A stretch of DNA of 64,000 nucleotides from Scylla paramamosain (GCF_035594125.1 NC_087185.1:12554164-12618163), one strand, 5' to 3'. Shown: positions 35,036 through 45,231, numbered from the stretch's first letter. Numbers and translations are program-made. The notes: generated by a model from the sequence alone, not told the origin.

Positions 35036-35995
35036 TCAAGTCGCTGTCACCTTCAAAGTCTTAAACATTTTCTCCCTGAGCAGCGGCAACAGCTCTTTCT
35101 CGGCCACGTTTACAAATTGCTCCATTACCATAAGCTGTTTTAACTCACGGTTGGAGGTGGCCTGGTCGCTGACAATCCACTTCTCGAACGTCTCCTCGAA
35201 ATAGCGAACACACTCGAGATATGAATCACTTTTCTTCCCTCCATGGAACTGCAGCCTATAAACCTGCTGCCACAGCCCATAATCTCTCAGGATGTCAGCC
35301 TTAAATTCTTCATAATCCTCCAAATCTTCAACTGACATCCTATCACATAAACTTCCAACTCCTTGCCCCTCAACACAAGGCGAACCCATAGCACTTCAGG
35401 CCAATCATATTCGGCTGCCTTCTCAAATTTCCTAAACCATTCCGTCACCTTATCAAACTCCGGAATTAACTTCAACTTCTCACCATCTGGCTCTGCTGTA
35501 TCCTCTTTCATTCCTCCGCCTTTCTTCAAGCCATGAAGTGTGAATTAACTTCTATTCGAGTCTTCTCCAACTCAAATATCCTAATCTTCTCAGCTTCCCC
35601 TCTTCTCATACATCTCCGCCTCCTCCTCCGCTTCAAGCACCCTTGCCTTCTCCTCGGCCTCGAGCCTCCTGGTTTTCCTAGCCTCCTCATTCTTTAATCT
35701 CCTTTCCTCTGTTTCAGCTTCCAACTGGAGCCTTCTCAATTCTCTTTCTCTTCCTTCTCTCTAGCCTCCTCCAACTCCACTCTCCTCATTTCCAACTTAA
35801 ATCTCATCTCCTCAGACATTCCTTCTGTCTGAAGGACGTGTAAGTTCTGCACTCTGTGCAGGACTTACACGTCCTTGAACGCTATTTGTGAGACTGTTTC
35901 CTCACACCAAATTGGGTCAGATCTACACTGCCACTTCCGACAGAGGTAAGAGACTCGGGTCACGAGCTACTCCAATTATCAGCCTTGCCCTCCAT
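35036..35995 (-). pseudogene. Gag of E2 with SCAN-like core
   Basis: Starts at ATG 35995, matching ATG 3648 of E1. A charged N-terminal half is followed by LIPEFDKVTEWFRKFEKAAE, YDWPEVLWVRLVLRGKELEV (35287-35529) and, after a frameshift, SVEDLEDYEEFKADILRDYG, RLQFHGGKK, YLECVRYFEETFEKWI, LKQLMVMEQFVN (35036-35389). This is the SCAN-like capsid region found in several arthropod gypsy elements. A perfect-looking hairpin at 35832-35876 interrupts the charged region relative to E1. Confidence 0.72.
35832..35876. repeat. 21-bp inverted repeat in gag (hairpin)
   Basis: AAGGACGTGTAAGTTCTGCA + C pairs with GTGCAGGACTTACACGTCCT + T across a 3-base loop (TCT), with one mismatch in 21. E1 has only one arm-like sequence here, so the second arm appears to be an inverted duplication. 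Confidence 0.85.
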
Positions 35996-36101
35996 GACGT
36001 AAACTGAGTGCAGACAGACAAAGATCAACGAAAACCAACAACTGTCCCCCCCCCACATTGGCAACGAAGCTTCCAGCAATCCTGGCGAGGTCGCCAGTTT
36101 T

Positions 36102-36383
36102 TGTTACGACCACAAATTATTGCCCTACCCACAGCTGTCTCAACTGACTTCCCCCAAGTCACCCTCTACGAGACTGAGGACAGAGGGCTTAAGACGGGCT
36201 ACAAGGTCGTCTTTTGACTCTTGCACCTTTTACCACGAGTCCTAACACCAGGCTATTCAAATCACGTCGTCAGTCTGTCTCTCCCACCAGCAGAAAAGAA
36301 AATAGTTCACCAACTGCCAGCTCCAACAACTGGGAAAAAATCGATCGGTTCGTTTTAGGAAGAGACAATTACAACAAGTAACA
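36102..36383 (-). mobile_element. Putative 5' LTR of E2
   Basis: On the + strand this begins TGTTACGACC and ends AACAAGTAACA, so it has inverted termini TGTTAC/GTAACA. It abuts the primer-binding region at 36085-36101. It corresponds to 3227-3539 in E1. The copies also match beyond 36383, so the LTR may extend to 36540 and include the palindrome. Confidence 0.5.
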
Positions 36384-36391
36384 ACCACATA

Positions 36392-36538
36392 ACACTTTGT
36401 TGGAAAGAGGGTTGATTCCTTACTGATGGTGATTGTCCAATGGGATTTTATACCTCAAATGTATATTATACAATTGAGGTATACCTGACTGGGACAATCA
36501 CCCTCAGTAACGAATCCACCCTCTGTCAAACAAAGTGT
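36392..36538. repeat. 147-bp imperfect palindrome
   Basis: Left arm ACACTTTGTTGGAAAGAGGG... pairs with right arm ending ...CTCTGTCAAACAAAGTGT; about 65-bp arms, roughly 85% complementary, centred near 36465 on an AT-rich spacer. E1 keeps part of one arm at 3113-3145. Either part of the gypsy LTR or a foldback element at its edge. Confidence 0.8.
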
Positions 36539-36540
36539 CA

Positions 36541-37103
36541 TATTTTTTGCTGATTAGTGATATTTACTGCCTCCTAGACGACAGGCCTGGACCGGGCCTG
36601 CGGAGGAAGTAAAAGTTTCACTACCGGGCAATACACTTACAATCCTCTGTGGCGAAGCGCTCTCCACGAGCCTGGACATCAGTAGCATTTAACAAAACAC
36701 ATATACACACACAGTGTCCACAAAGACAGTCAGGAGGGTAATTCACCTTTTACTCAGTTAATGAACACATCCCTGATATGAAGTGCTTGATGGAGACTCT
36801 TACACTACCCATATAGGGTAGTTCTTCGACTTCATTGTCTGCATCGTCTTAGGAGCAGCGTTCTTCTTTCTTCAAGATCCTCTTCCTCCTTTCCAGTGGC
36901 ATGCGTATCATAATCTTCCCAAACATCACTTTCATTTCCTTCAGGTGTACTAGCTTCCTCACTTGCATGATATTCATCGTCTCTTTCCTGAACTAGCTAC
37001 ATTTTACTCATTTTTCTTGATTCCTTTTCTTTTTATGTAACCTCTCTCTCAGATTTTTTTTTTTTCTCTATCAGCTTCCTTCTCGTTTCTATACTTTTTC
37101 TTA
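36541..37103. other. No gene identified
   Basis: Contains CAGGCCTGGACCGGGCCTG near 36580. A short acidic minus-strand frame (about 55 codons, 36830-36995, rich in Glu/Asp) is open but I do not recognise it. Confidence 0.4.
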
Positions 37104-37126
37104 GCCCCCCTAGTAGGAACCGACTT

Positions 37127-38190
37127 GTGGTGGGGGGCTTGCGTGTCACTACGACCTGGCGAGCGCGGCTAGAGGAGTCTTCGGCCCTTGCTCAGCCGTA
37201 CACAGGGAGAGAGGGGGCTACCCATGCCAGCAAGGTCTCAGTGAGGGACCAGACTAAATGGTTCCCGGAGTTAGGCTGCCAGAAGGGTCAACGATGCCAA
37301 CGGTGGCGTCGACCTTTTGAGGTCGTCCTGTGTTGGATGGTTGGGTGTCTGGACTGGGATGCGTTGTTGGGGGAGAGGTCCTAGTTCCGTCATGGACAAA
37401 CTTTCGAAACATGAGCCACTTTTTTAAAATGAGCGGCCCCCATGGGGATGATGTACCCCATTCACACCGGCCAGCGCTCGCTCCCTTCGTAGTCCCAGTT
37501 GGCGATTTCCCTTGGTCCCTGGAGCCATTTCATTTTTATAATATTCATATGGGTAAATACAAAAATTTCTCTGGTCCTCGAGGGGCGGTCGAAAAGGCCC
37601 TCGAGACGTCACGCTCTGGTCGTGATGGTGTTGTGTTGGCAGGAGCTCATACTCCTCCCTGCTGTTGCTTCCCATGGTGGAAGACCCCTTGGGTCAGTTG
37701 TTGAGTCTTGTATTCACACTCTCATGATCATCAGTGTCTATGCCTCCATGCCATACCGTACCATCCACTCGGTTTTCAAGCCTTTTGGAACGGTTCTCTG
37801 TATTCGTTTGAAATACGACGGCAATTGTCTCTAATCGGTGACGTTGCTACCAAATATGCTCTTGAGGCAATAAATTCTCTGCGTCTTGGAAACAACAACT
37901 TAATTGCTAAGGTCATTCGATCAAGCAATGTATTCATCGCGAGAATGATTATTGCCCTAATGTTTTTTGATGATGCTGAAGAACGCGCTTCCAAAGTTCG
38001 CCACCCACTGGAAAGTGTCACCTCTGCATCTTCAGCCAAGCCCTCCACTACATCCTCAGCAAAGCCTTCCACTGCATCTTCACCAGCGACACCACAGACG
38101 CCTCGTACAAAAGTCCATATTGCCGAAGTCCACGCCCGCATAGATTCTCAACCACGAACGAGTCCCAAGACTTTTAAGCATCCACAGCCA
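37127..38190 (+). pseudogene. Family C ORF1 (C2)
   Basis: Frames 37127-37384 (PFEVVLCWMVGCLDWDALL) and 37708-38253 (ALEAINSLRLGNNNLIAKVI, FFDDAEERASKVRHPLESVT, SSAKPSTTSSAKPSTASSPA, PQTPRTKVHIAEVHARIDSQ). Low-complexity Ser/Thr/Pro linker then a basic tail, as expected of a LINE gag-like ORF1. Frameshifted between blocks. Confidence 0.6.
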
Positions 38191-38195
38191 CATCC

Positions 38196-38345
38196 GCTCC
38201 ACCCCACACTTTCCCACGTCTTTTGCTTAGACGTCCAACCATTCAGAAAGTAAATAGTTCACGCAGGGAAACCACAGAACGCCTGACTACTGATCACTCT
38301 AAAATTTTTGATTGGGGCAGAGCAAACTTGGTATTGTTCAATGCC
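38196..38345 (+). mobile_element. Internal family A RT fragment inside C2
   Basis: About 150 bp matching the family A segment just after YADD (ACTTTCCCACGTCTTTTGC... to TTGGTATTGTTCAATGCC). It lacks both the 5' part and the 3' UTR/tail. In C1, ORF1 continues past this point, so the fragment replaces family C sequence up to the RT thumb. Confidence 0.8.
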
Positions 38346-38379
38346 GCCTTCGTGGTGTTCACCGTGATTCAGATTTGTA

Positions 38380-39919
38380 TCTATATAACAAAGGAATGTG
38401 GAGGAAACTCGTTTCCTGAGAATTATATTTGACATACGCCTATCTTGGGTAACTCACCTTCGTTATATTTATTAAACATCCGGAGCGAAGCAGTTAAGAC
38501 AGCATAAAGACAGTATAAAGGGCTGCTCTCTTTAGAGTCTTGGCTCATACCTCTTGGGGAGCTAATAGATAGACTCTCCTTCTCTCTCTTTCAAAGTTGC
38601 AGTATAGCTGTGAGGTTTATTCCCCTGTAACTGCGCTTCGTGGGTTAGACTCGATGCATGCCGGTGTTCGCCTGGCAAATGGTGCGTTCCACTGTCACAA
38701 ATCCCTAGCTTATTGGTGGATACTGGTGTCTTCCCATTGGACTTGCGTCTCAATCCTTGTTGTTGAGGTGTTGGTATCGAGTCCAACGTCTTCCCGAGTC
38801 AGTCTCTTGTGTGGCCTTCTCCCGCGACTCACGTTCTCAACTATGTGCGTATCACCTGAGTTTCCCTAAACCTGTAAGTGTCAAGGTTGCATCTGTTATG
38901 TGGTGGCATTAAATGTATCTTCCGTTTCTGTATGTCCCTGTAGGTTATCTAGAGTTGGTTACTGGCAATTCCCGGACCATTCTGTCTGCGGCCCTACTAT
39001 TCCTTATAAGAACTTATCAGATTTTGAGTCCCATGCATTATTCTTGGAAAACTATTCCACACATTCTGACTCCATCCCCGTATTTACGGTTGGCTCAAAA
39101 TATGAAGGTGGACTCGGATTTGGTGTTATCTTTTCTTATTTCTCTCGAGGAGGTAGCCTCCCCGGTGTTGCCCTTGTTTTTACAGCAGCACTGTCTGTTA
39201 TTATTTTAGCCTTGAGAATTGTTTTTACTCTTCCCATCTCACATTTTACAATTTTTAGCGATTCTTGCCGTGCACTATCCGCTGTTCAACATTTTAGCCC
39301 TTCTTCGCTTCACCCACTTGTTTTATCGATTCTTAAGAAGCTATAAATTTTACAGCATAGAGGCTACCACATCACTTTTTGCTGAGTCGCTGCACATGTT
39401 GGAGCTAAAGGGGATGAGAAGGCCGACAGGCTGGCTAAAGAGACGGCAACTTGGTTTGCTCCTTCCAACCTCATTCCTTCTCATGACTTATACTCCAGTA
39501 GGAGTGGCACTTCTAACCAGTTGGCAGGGCAGGTGGCTGCCACTACTAAGATTGGTGAGATAACTAAAGTAACTTTCCGTATAACAAAGGAATGTGGAGG
39601 AATGTATGTCCATGTGCAGGAGCGGCTCTCAGAGACTGCACTGGCCCGTCCCCGGACGGGTCACACACGTCTCACTCATGGTTATCTCATGTCCCTGAAA
39701 TCCCAACCATTCTGTGATGACTACTTAGTTCCCTTTACGGTGCGACACTTTCTAGTGGAGTGTTCCAGTCTCATGGACATGCGGGAGCGATATCTCTTCC
39801 GCTGTCGCAATGAGAATGGGACTTTCCAGATGTCACTGATACTTAGAGAGAGGACTCTCTCCCTGGGACATGAGATTCTTATATTTGTGGAGAAGGTTGG
39901 TCTTTTAAACAAATTATAG
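38380..39919 (+). pseudogene. Family C RT thumb, RNase H and C-terminus (C2)
   Basis: Thumb: GLDSMHAGVRLANGAFHCHK (38650 region). RNase H: DSIPVFTVGSKYEGGLGFGV (first Asp of TDGS replaced by Val), SVIILALRIVF (expected Glu lost), FSDSCRALSAVQ (Asp kept), then HVGAKGDEKADRLAKET across a frameshift. C-terminal frame 39521-39919: RPRTGHTRLTHGYLMSL, then PFCDDYLVPFTVRHFLVEC, a CCHC-like end in which the first Cys of the usual C-X2-C is missing. RNase H active-site losses show this copy is dead. Confidence 0.75.
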
Positions 39920-40016
39920 ATTACCTTTTAAGTGTTCTTCTATTTAATTCATACATAATATAGTATTAAGCAGAACTTTATCTTAGCATTGGGAGAGCAT
40001 GGAGGCAAGTGACGGA

Positions 40017-40130
40017 GACACGTAACGAACAACGCTGGATCTTGGGGCCTGGGTCAGTGAGGTCAGTGTCTTGAGCACGTTACAAACAACGCCATATATC
40101 TGGGTCAGTGGAGTCAGCGCCTTGGGCACG
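40017..40130. repeat. Minisatellite in family C 3' UTR (left part)
   Basis: Two units of about 57 bp: CACGTAACGAACAACGC... and CACGTTACAAACAACGCC..., each with CTGGGTCAGTG and CTTG-GCACGT. The array continues at 41239-41340 after LINE A6, with ACGAACAGCGCC and ACGAACAACGCC units. Confidence 0.75.
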
Positions 40131-41238
40131 TATCGACATATCAAAAGCTTTTGATATGTCTAGCTTGAATTTCCAAACTACCTTCCTACAGCTTCTACCC
40201 TTCTCTGTCTAACTTCATCTCAAGTTTCCATTCTGACCGTTCTATTGCTGCTGTGGTAGACGGTCAATGTTCTCCTAAATCTATTAATAGTGGTGTTCCT
40301 CAGGGTTCTGTCCTGTCACCCACTCTCTTCCCATTATTCAACAATGATCTTTTAAGCCAAACTTCTTGTCCAACCCTTCAGGAAGCAAACAGTTTATGCA
40401 GAGAAGAACGCCTAGCTTCTGAACTCTCTAAAATTTCTGATTGGGGCAGAGCAAATTTATGATTGTTCATTGCCTCAAAAACTCAATTCCTTCATCTATC
40501 AACACGACTCAACCTCCCAAACAACTATCCCCTCTTCTTCAGTGACTCAACTGCCTCCCTCTTCTACACTGAACATCCTCGGTCTGTCTCTTATAATCTA
40601 AACTGAAAACTTCACATCTCATCTCTAGCTAAAACAGCTTCTATGAAGTTTGACGTTCTGAGTACAAGGGCTTTATCCGTTCATGTACGTAGTATGCTTC
40701 ACATGTGTGGGGTTCCTGTCATACCGCTCTTTTAGACATGGTGGAATCAAAAGTTTTTTTTTGTCTCATCAAGTCCTCTCCTCTGACTGACTGTCTTCAG
40801 GCTCTTTCTTGTCGCCGCAATGTTGCATCTCTTGCTATCTTATATCTCCATTTTCATGCTAACTGCTTTCCTTATCTTGCTAACTGCATGCCTCCCCTCC
40901 TCCCGCGGCCTCGCTGATTAAGACTTTCTTTTTTCTCTCACCCCAATTCTGTCCACCTGTCTAATGCAAGAGTTTACCAGTATTCTCAGTCATTCATCCC
41001 TTTCTCTAGTAAACTCTGGAACTCCCTGTCTGCTTCTGTATGTCTACCTTCCTATGACTTGAAGTGTTTCAAGAGGGAGATTTTAAGATACTTATCCTTC
41101 AATTTTCTGACTACCGTTTCGGACCCTATTCGGGGACCGGCATCTCAGTGGGCTTTTTTTCTTTTTTTTTTCTTTTTTATTGGATTTTTGTTGTCCTTGA
41201 CCGGTGTCACTCCTACATAAAAAGAAAAAGAAAAAAAA
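40131..41238 (+). mobile_element. LINE family A, copy A6 (5'-truncated, deleted)
   Basis: Starts at the motif A codons (ACATATCAAAAGCTTTTGAT) and runs to the 3' UTR and A-rich tail (41216-41238). Motif B remains ([11 protein letters not shown], 40281-40320). The YADD segment is deleted between LLSQTSC and the LQEANS codons. Many indels follow. Inserted into the family C minisatellite. Confidence 0.85.
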
Positions 41239-41340
41239 ACGAACAGCGCCAGATATCTGGGTGAGTGGGTCTCTCGGGTAGGGAACGAACAACGCCAAAC
41301 ACATTGGTCTGGATCAGTTGAGTGGGTACCCCCCTCACTT
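41239..41340. repeat. Minisatellite in family C 3' UTR (right part)
   Basis: Continuation of 40017-40130 beyond LINE A6: ACGAACAGCGCCAGATATCT and ACGAACAACGCC units with GGGTGAGTGGG and CAGTTGAGTGGG. Confidence 0.65.
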
Positions 41341-41487
41341 TAAGTCAATTAATTAACTTATTTAAATACCAATCCTCTAATTTTCTTACTTTTTTCGTGA
41401 TATTTCTTAGCGATTCTTAAAATTTTTACTATTCCATATTAATGTTTCTTTATAAATATTTTAACCTGCAATCTTTGTTCATTTTAT

Positions 41488-41520
41488 ATATTTATTTATT
41501 TATTTATTTATTTATTTATT
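41488..41520. repeat. (TTTA)n microsatellite
   Basis: About eight TTTA units, within the presumed family C 3' UTR. Confidence 0.9.
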
Positions 41521-41600
41521 AGGTTTTGTAGCGGCGCCTTATAACAGTGAAATTGCTGCTCCATAACATCAATCAATCAAATAATCAATCCTGAAACCAC

Positions 41601-43300
41601 AAGGTCCTTCTGAATGATTTTAAAGCTTGTTTCAGTGACATGAAGTACGAATTTCTCCCCTCTCTTTGTTTTGCATCTATTCCAGGAAGGCTTTCAGGCA
41701 GCCGTCTCGTGATGTGTACTTCTGGAGATTGTACTTTTTTTTTTTTTTTATGGTGCTTGAAATAGAATTTGGCCTCCTTGTCGAAACGAAATCCCCGTGG
41801 CCACCAATCTCAAAACAGAGGCACCGTGTTGGGATGTTCCACAGACACCTTTACCCTGCGTGGGAAGCCGCATAGAATGTCGCCAGTCTCCACGACACAC
41901 ATGCCACAGATATATTTATTAAATTTGCGTGCAACTTTCATCTTGCTTCCTGATATCTATACGAGTATGTCTCGATGTCTACCTGTGTGTTGCTGCCTTG
42001 CAAAGCACCGTTTTTAGTGTTCACAGGCAGGGAAGTACTGTACGTACGTATAATACGAGTGTTATTTGTCCCTCTGAAATATGATTTCTCTAAATATTGA
42101 CTTTTTATATAATTTTCAGTATTCCATTTATAGCTGAGAAACATAAGTTACATTACCTTTTGATAGTCATTACATTTATCACATAAGGAATACCTCGGAT
42201 GTTTCTTTCAAATTTATTTTCACGAATTATATAATTGGATCATTCTTGACCTACATCCAAGGATACTTTTCCTAAACATTTGTGCTCCAACGTTGTATAC
42301 TTCTTGCATGGCCTGACTGCTCAGGTATATTGATTCCACGCCTCGGAACCTAAGGTCAAGGATATAAAAAAATAAATCTCAGAGTATCCAAATATTTATT
42401 AATCCATCAATATAGGCCCAAAATTAACTCTAATAACATTGCTGTAGATCTTCACATTGTTTGAATGAATAATGTGAAGAATTTTTTTTCAGTAACCTTT
42501 CTTGGTTTACGTGGGTTACCTTAGTTTTTGCTTTTCTCTAGGCTTTGCGTTTTAAGGACATTACATAGTTTGTGTGTTGTTTCTCTTCCACCAATAGGAA
42601 CTCTCCACGGTAAAATAGTACGTGTTTTCGTGAGTTAGTGTACAGGTTGGCCCCAGTGTATTGCCAGGAGTTAAGACTTCTTTCCTCTCTAAGATTTTTT
42701 TTTTAAGTTAGTTTAGGATTGGTTAGAAGATAGGATTTCTGTAATGCCCGAAACCTTGCCGAAAATAAACTCAATTTGTTGCCAGTACTGTTCCTATACA
42801 CCAGTAGTGCTCATCTGCTGGCCATATTGGCCTTTTAGGATAATCTACAGGACGTCCACTGTATTCGATGATAAATTTGAAATGGAATATTTGGTATGAA
42901 CAATTTAATCATAATAAATATCTGGCAATTGGCAATCCTTAAGTTCTAACAGTTGAGTAACACCGAGTAATTGAGTAATTTCTTCATTCACTCTTTGATA
43001 AATATTCAAAAGTCACGCCGCTATACCTGAACAAGACCTGAGTATATACTTAGACTGCGTGTTAAGGTGCCTAGTTAATTAGTTGTATTATTTGGTTAAT
43101 GTTTTTTTTTGTTTTTTTTATAGGTATGAACGTGTATTTTTATTATGATTTTGTTTTCTGCAACAGAATTTATTATTTAAAAGGAAACAGGGAGAAAGTA
43201 TAAGCAGGATGAAATATTTCTAGCTACTTATCATGTTGTATGCACACATTATGTTACATTATTGACTTTATCCTTAACCAAAATCTACATGTTCCACATT
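41601..43300. other. No gene seen
   Basis: About 1.7 kb of AT-rich sequence without a recognisable coding region, downstream of the receptor's last exon in minus-strand sense. It may include that gene's 3' UTR. No convincing polyadenylation site was assigned. Confidence 0.5.
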
Positions 43301-43342
43301 TTTTTTTTTTTTTTTTTTTTTTATATATATATTCATTGGTTT

Positions 43343-43378
43343 GGTGGTCCATGGCCTGAAACACGTTGAGAACCACTG
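43343..43378 (-). mobile_element. hAT-like terminal sequence
   Basis: The minus strand reads CAGTGGTTCTCAACGTGTTT then CAGGCCATGGACCACC. CAGTGGTTCTCAAC is a classic hAT (Charlie/Tip100) terminus. No transposase and no partner end was found. The sequence runs into an AT/T-rich tract (43301-43332). Confidence 0.5.
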
Positions 43379-43416
43379 CTCTACATCTTCCTGTTCGAAA
43401 GTGTGTGTGTGTTTGC

Positions 43417-43521
<105 letters not shown>

Positions 43522-43579
43522 AACATGTACAATGATAATTAGAATACAAGGTAAATTAAAGGTGATGTCGCTTTCTTGA

Positions 43580-43994
43580 TCACACATTGATGAAATAATA
43601 GAAAGCGAACATGACTGCCGTTACAGCGAAAGCGACCCGCGAGATCTTGAGGATAAGGACATCCCATGTCGATGACGTATTAGGACAGTCCGAACTACCA
43701 CTAAGCGTGTCAGACACCACGGCCATGCCCAATGGTCTTGAACAGGGTGGCGAGGGAGCAACTTTCTTCACCCTGGTAGAGAGGGCCGTGGAGCAGGTAG
43801 CCAGGTGAATGGTGATGATGAGAGAAAGGTAGCTGAGGCTGAACACGTACCACATGTCAATATGCTTCATGTAGGATGTCTTGGGGAGGGACGCGGACAT
43901 CTGCGTGTACAGCGATATGAACACCAATAAGGTGGTGAGGCTCATGGTGCCCCGCTCGTTGAAGAAGTCTGCTGGCAGGTGCAGGGTACCGTAT
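43580..43994 (-). CDS. Cys-loop ligand-gated ion channel, last exon (M1 end to M4)
   Basis: Subunit of a pentameric Cys-loop receptor of the plasma membrane. This exon begins after a CCTACCGCAG acceptor (AG at 43995-43996) and reads [20 protein letters not shown], then [20 protein letters not shown] (M2 and M2-M3 loop), [20 protein letters not shown] (M3), a short cytoplasmic loop of about 50 residues, then [20 protein letters not shown] with FINV and TGA (43580-43582). In M2 numbering, Arg is 0', Leu is at 9' (gate) and Glu at -1'. The LPKTSY-K-IDMW pattern is typical of divergent arthropod receptors. 137 codons, no stops. Joins in phase with 62964-63175. Ligand unknown; the -1' Glu hints at cation selectivity. 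Confidence 0.88.
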
Positions 43995-44044
43995 CTGCGG
44001 TAGGAGCACCACCAATAAGCTTTGGTACTTAGCATTTATGTCAC

Positions 44045-44070
44045 GATTATTATTATTATCATTATTATTA

Positions 44071-44140
<70 letters not shown>

Positions 44141-44160
44141 CATTATTGTTGTTATTGTTA
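44045..44160. repeat. (TTA)n microsatellite
   Basis: About 115 bp of ATT/TTA with a few GTT and ATC variants, starting some 50 bp inside the intron from the acceptor (minus-strand sense, directly upstream of the branch/acceptor region). It grades into GTT-rich sequence to 44300. Confidence 0.93.
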
Positions 44161-44359
44161 TTTTATCCTTATTTTATATAATCTTTATTGTTATTGTTAG
44201 TGTTGTCATTGTTATTGGTGATGGTGCTGGTGTTTTGTTGTTGATACTATCTCTAAAGTTGTTGTTTTGTTCATATTCTTGTTGTTGTTGTTGCTCGTGT
44301 TGGGGGTGGTGGTGCATGAAAGTTAACGAAAGCTACGGTAGTAACGATGATGCCTTTGC

Positions 44360-44394
44360 AGTTGTTCATAGTTTTATCACAACTATGAACAACT
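44360..44394. repeat. Perfect 14-bp inverted repeat
   Basis: AGTTGTTCATAGTT and AACTATGAACAACT separated by 7 bases (TTATCAC), a perfect stem. Located in the intron, about 370 bp from the acceptor. Confidence 0.9.
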
Positions 44395-45194
44395 TTCATA
44401 TTTTATTATGAAGGAATATCCAAGATTGCATTGCAGAATAAAATGGAAATTGTATTTCATTATAAGCTACAGTATGAGCGAAGAGTAACGTTTTCAGTTT
44501 ATATTCATGCTGCTTAGAATTAATTGAACAAGGTTAAGATTGTGTCTTTCCCACAACGAGTTTCAGGAGATGGAAGCATGAAAGCTTTACTGTTTTCTCT
44601 AGTTTTATTTTGTTGCCAATATGTATTTCATAATTATTTACATATATACCAAGAAAAATGTAACTGCATTAATGATGACAACGAAAGGCTGTACTGTACC
44701 TGTAAAAAGCAATTTCTATATTTTTGTTGATTGAATTAAATCTGTACATCGAGCTGTATGAGGCACTGGAGGTCAGGCCCAGACACCCCCAGAAATGGCA
44801 AGGCGCGAGGAGGAAGCAGATGCCACTGCACAGTAGAAAATTATAATCCTCTGGGTACAAAGTTATCAATAGAACTCTGAAGCCCACTAGCATTCATGAT
44901 TCAAGATTCAACGTTACTTCGTTACTTTGAGTCTAAATTGGCACACCACGATCAGCCAAAACCTTACGGCTGGTGTATTACCTACTTAAAACGACAGCGC
45001 CCATTACCTCATAGACCATACTATTTAAATCATGCCCTCTAAAATATACGAATATAGCCCTCTTCCGTGCCAGTTTTCCCCCACTCATATCCCATCAACT
45101 CTGCTTGGCCCTCACAGACTGACCATGGGAAAGAACCTCGAGAGTTTATCCTAGGCAATGACTCATGCAAGAGGGGTAGGAGGAGGAACGGAGG

Positions 45195-45198
<4 letters not shown>

Positions 45199-45228
<30 letters not shown>
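45199..45228. repeat. (AC)n microsatellite
   Basis: 30 bp of AC. The surrounding 44400-45340 contains no gene that I recognise. Confidence 0.93.

Positions 45229-45231
<3 letters not shown>

Larger units (their letters stand above)
33451..36540 (-). mobile_element. Gypsy-type element copy E2 (LTR, gag, zinc knuckle, protease)
   Basis: Minus-strand order: LTR/leader (36540 or 36383 down to 36102), primer-binding site TGGCGACCTCG (about 36085-36095), gag ATG 35995, SCAN-like gag core (35529-35036), CCHC zinc knuckle (34801-34757), protease (34544-34330), then about 870 bp without RT, cut at 33450 by A5. No RT, RNase H or integrase follows the protease within 870 bp. Confidence 0.7.
37104..41600 (+). 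mobile_element. LINE family C, copy C2
   Basis: ORF1 (37127-38190), an inserted scrap of family A (38196-38345), RT thumb (38380-38870), RNase H plus C-terminal zinc motif (38900-39919), then a long 3' UTR with a minisatellite that is split by copy A6. It ends near 41595 in an ATCA-type simple tail (ATCAATCAATC). Endonuclease and RT palm are missing. The organisation agrees with C1. Confidence 0.72.

Noticed and set aside
36830..36995. Acidic minus-strand frame as a piggyBac-type transposase N-terminus
   Set aside because: Only acidic composition suggests it. No catalytic or zinc motif follows.
40017..41340. A CRISPR-like or satellite array
   Set aside because: Only about two imperfect units lie on each side, within a LINE 3' UTR, with no spacer structure and no cas genes. 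The organism is a eukaryote.
44669..44893. A further receptor exon inside the intron near 44.7-44.9 kb
   Set aside because: Exons at 62964 and 43994 already join in phase across M1. The open stretch shows no Cys-loop motif.
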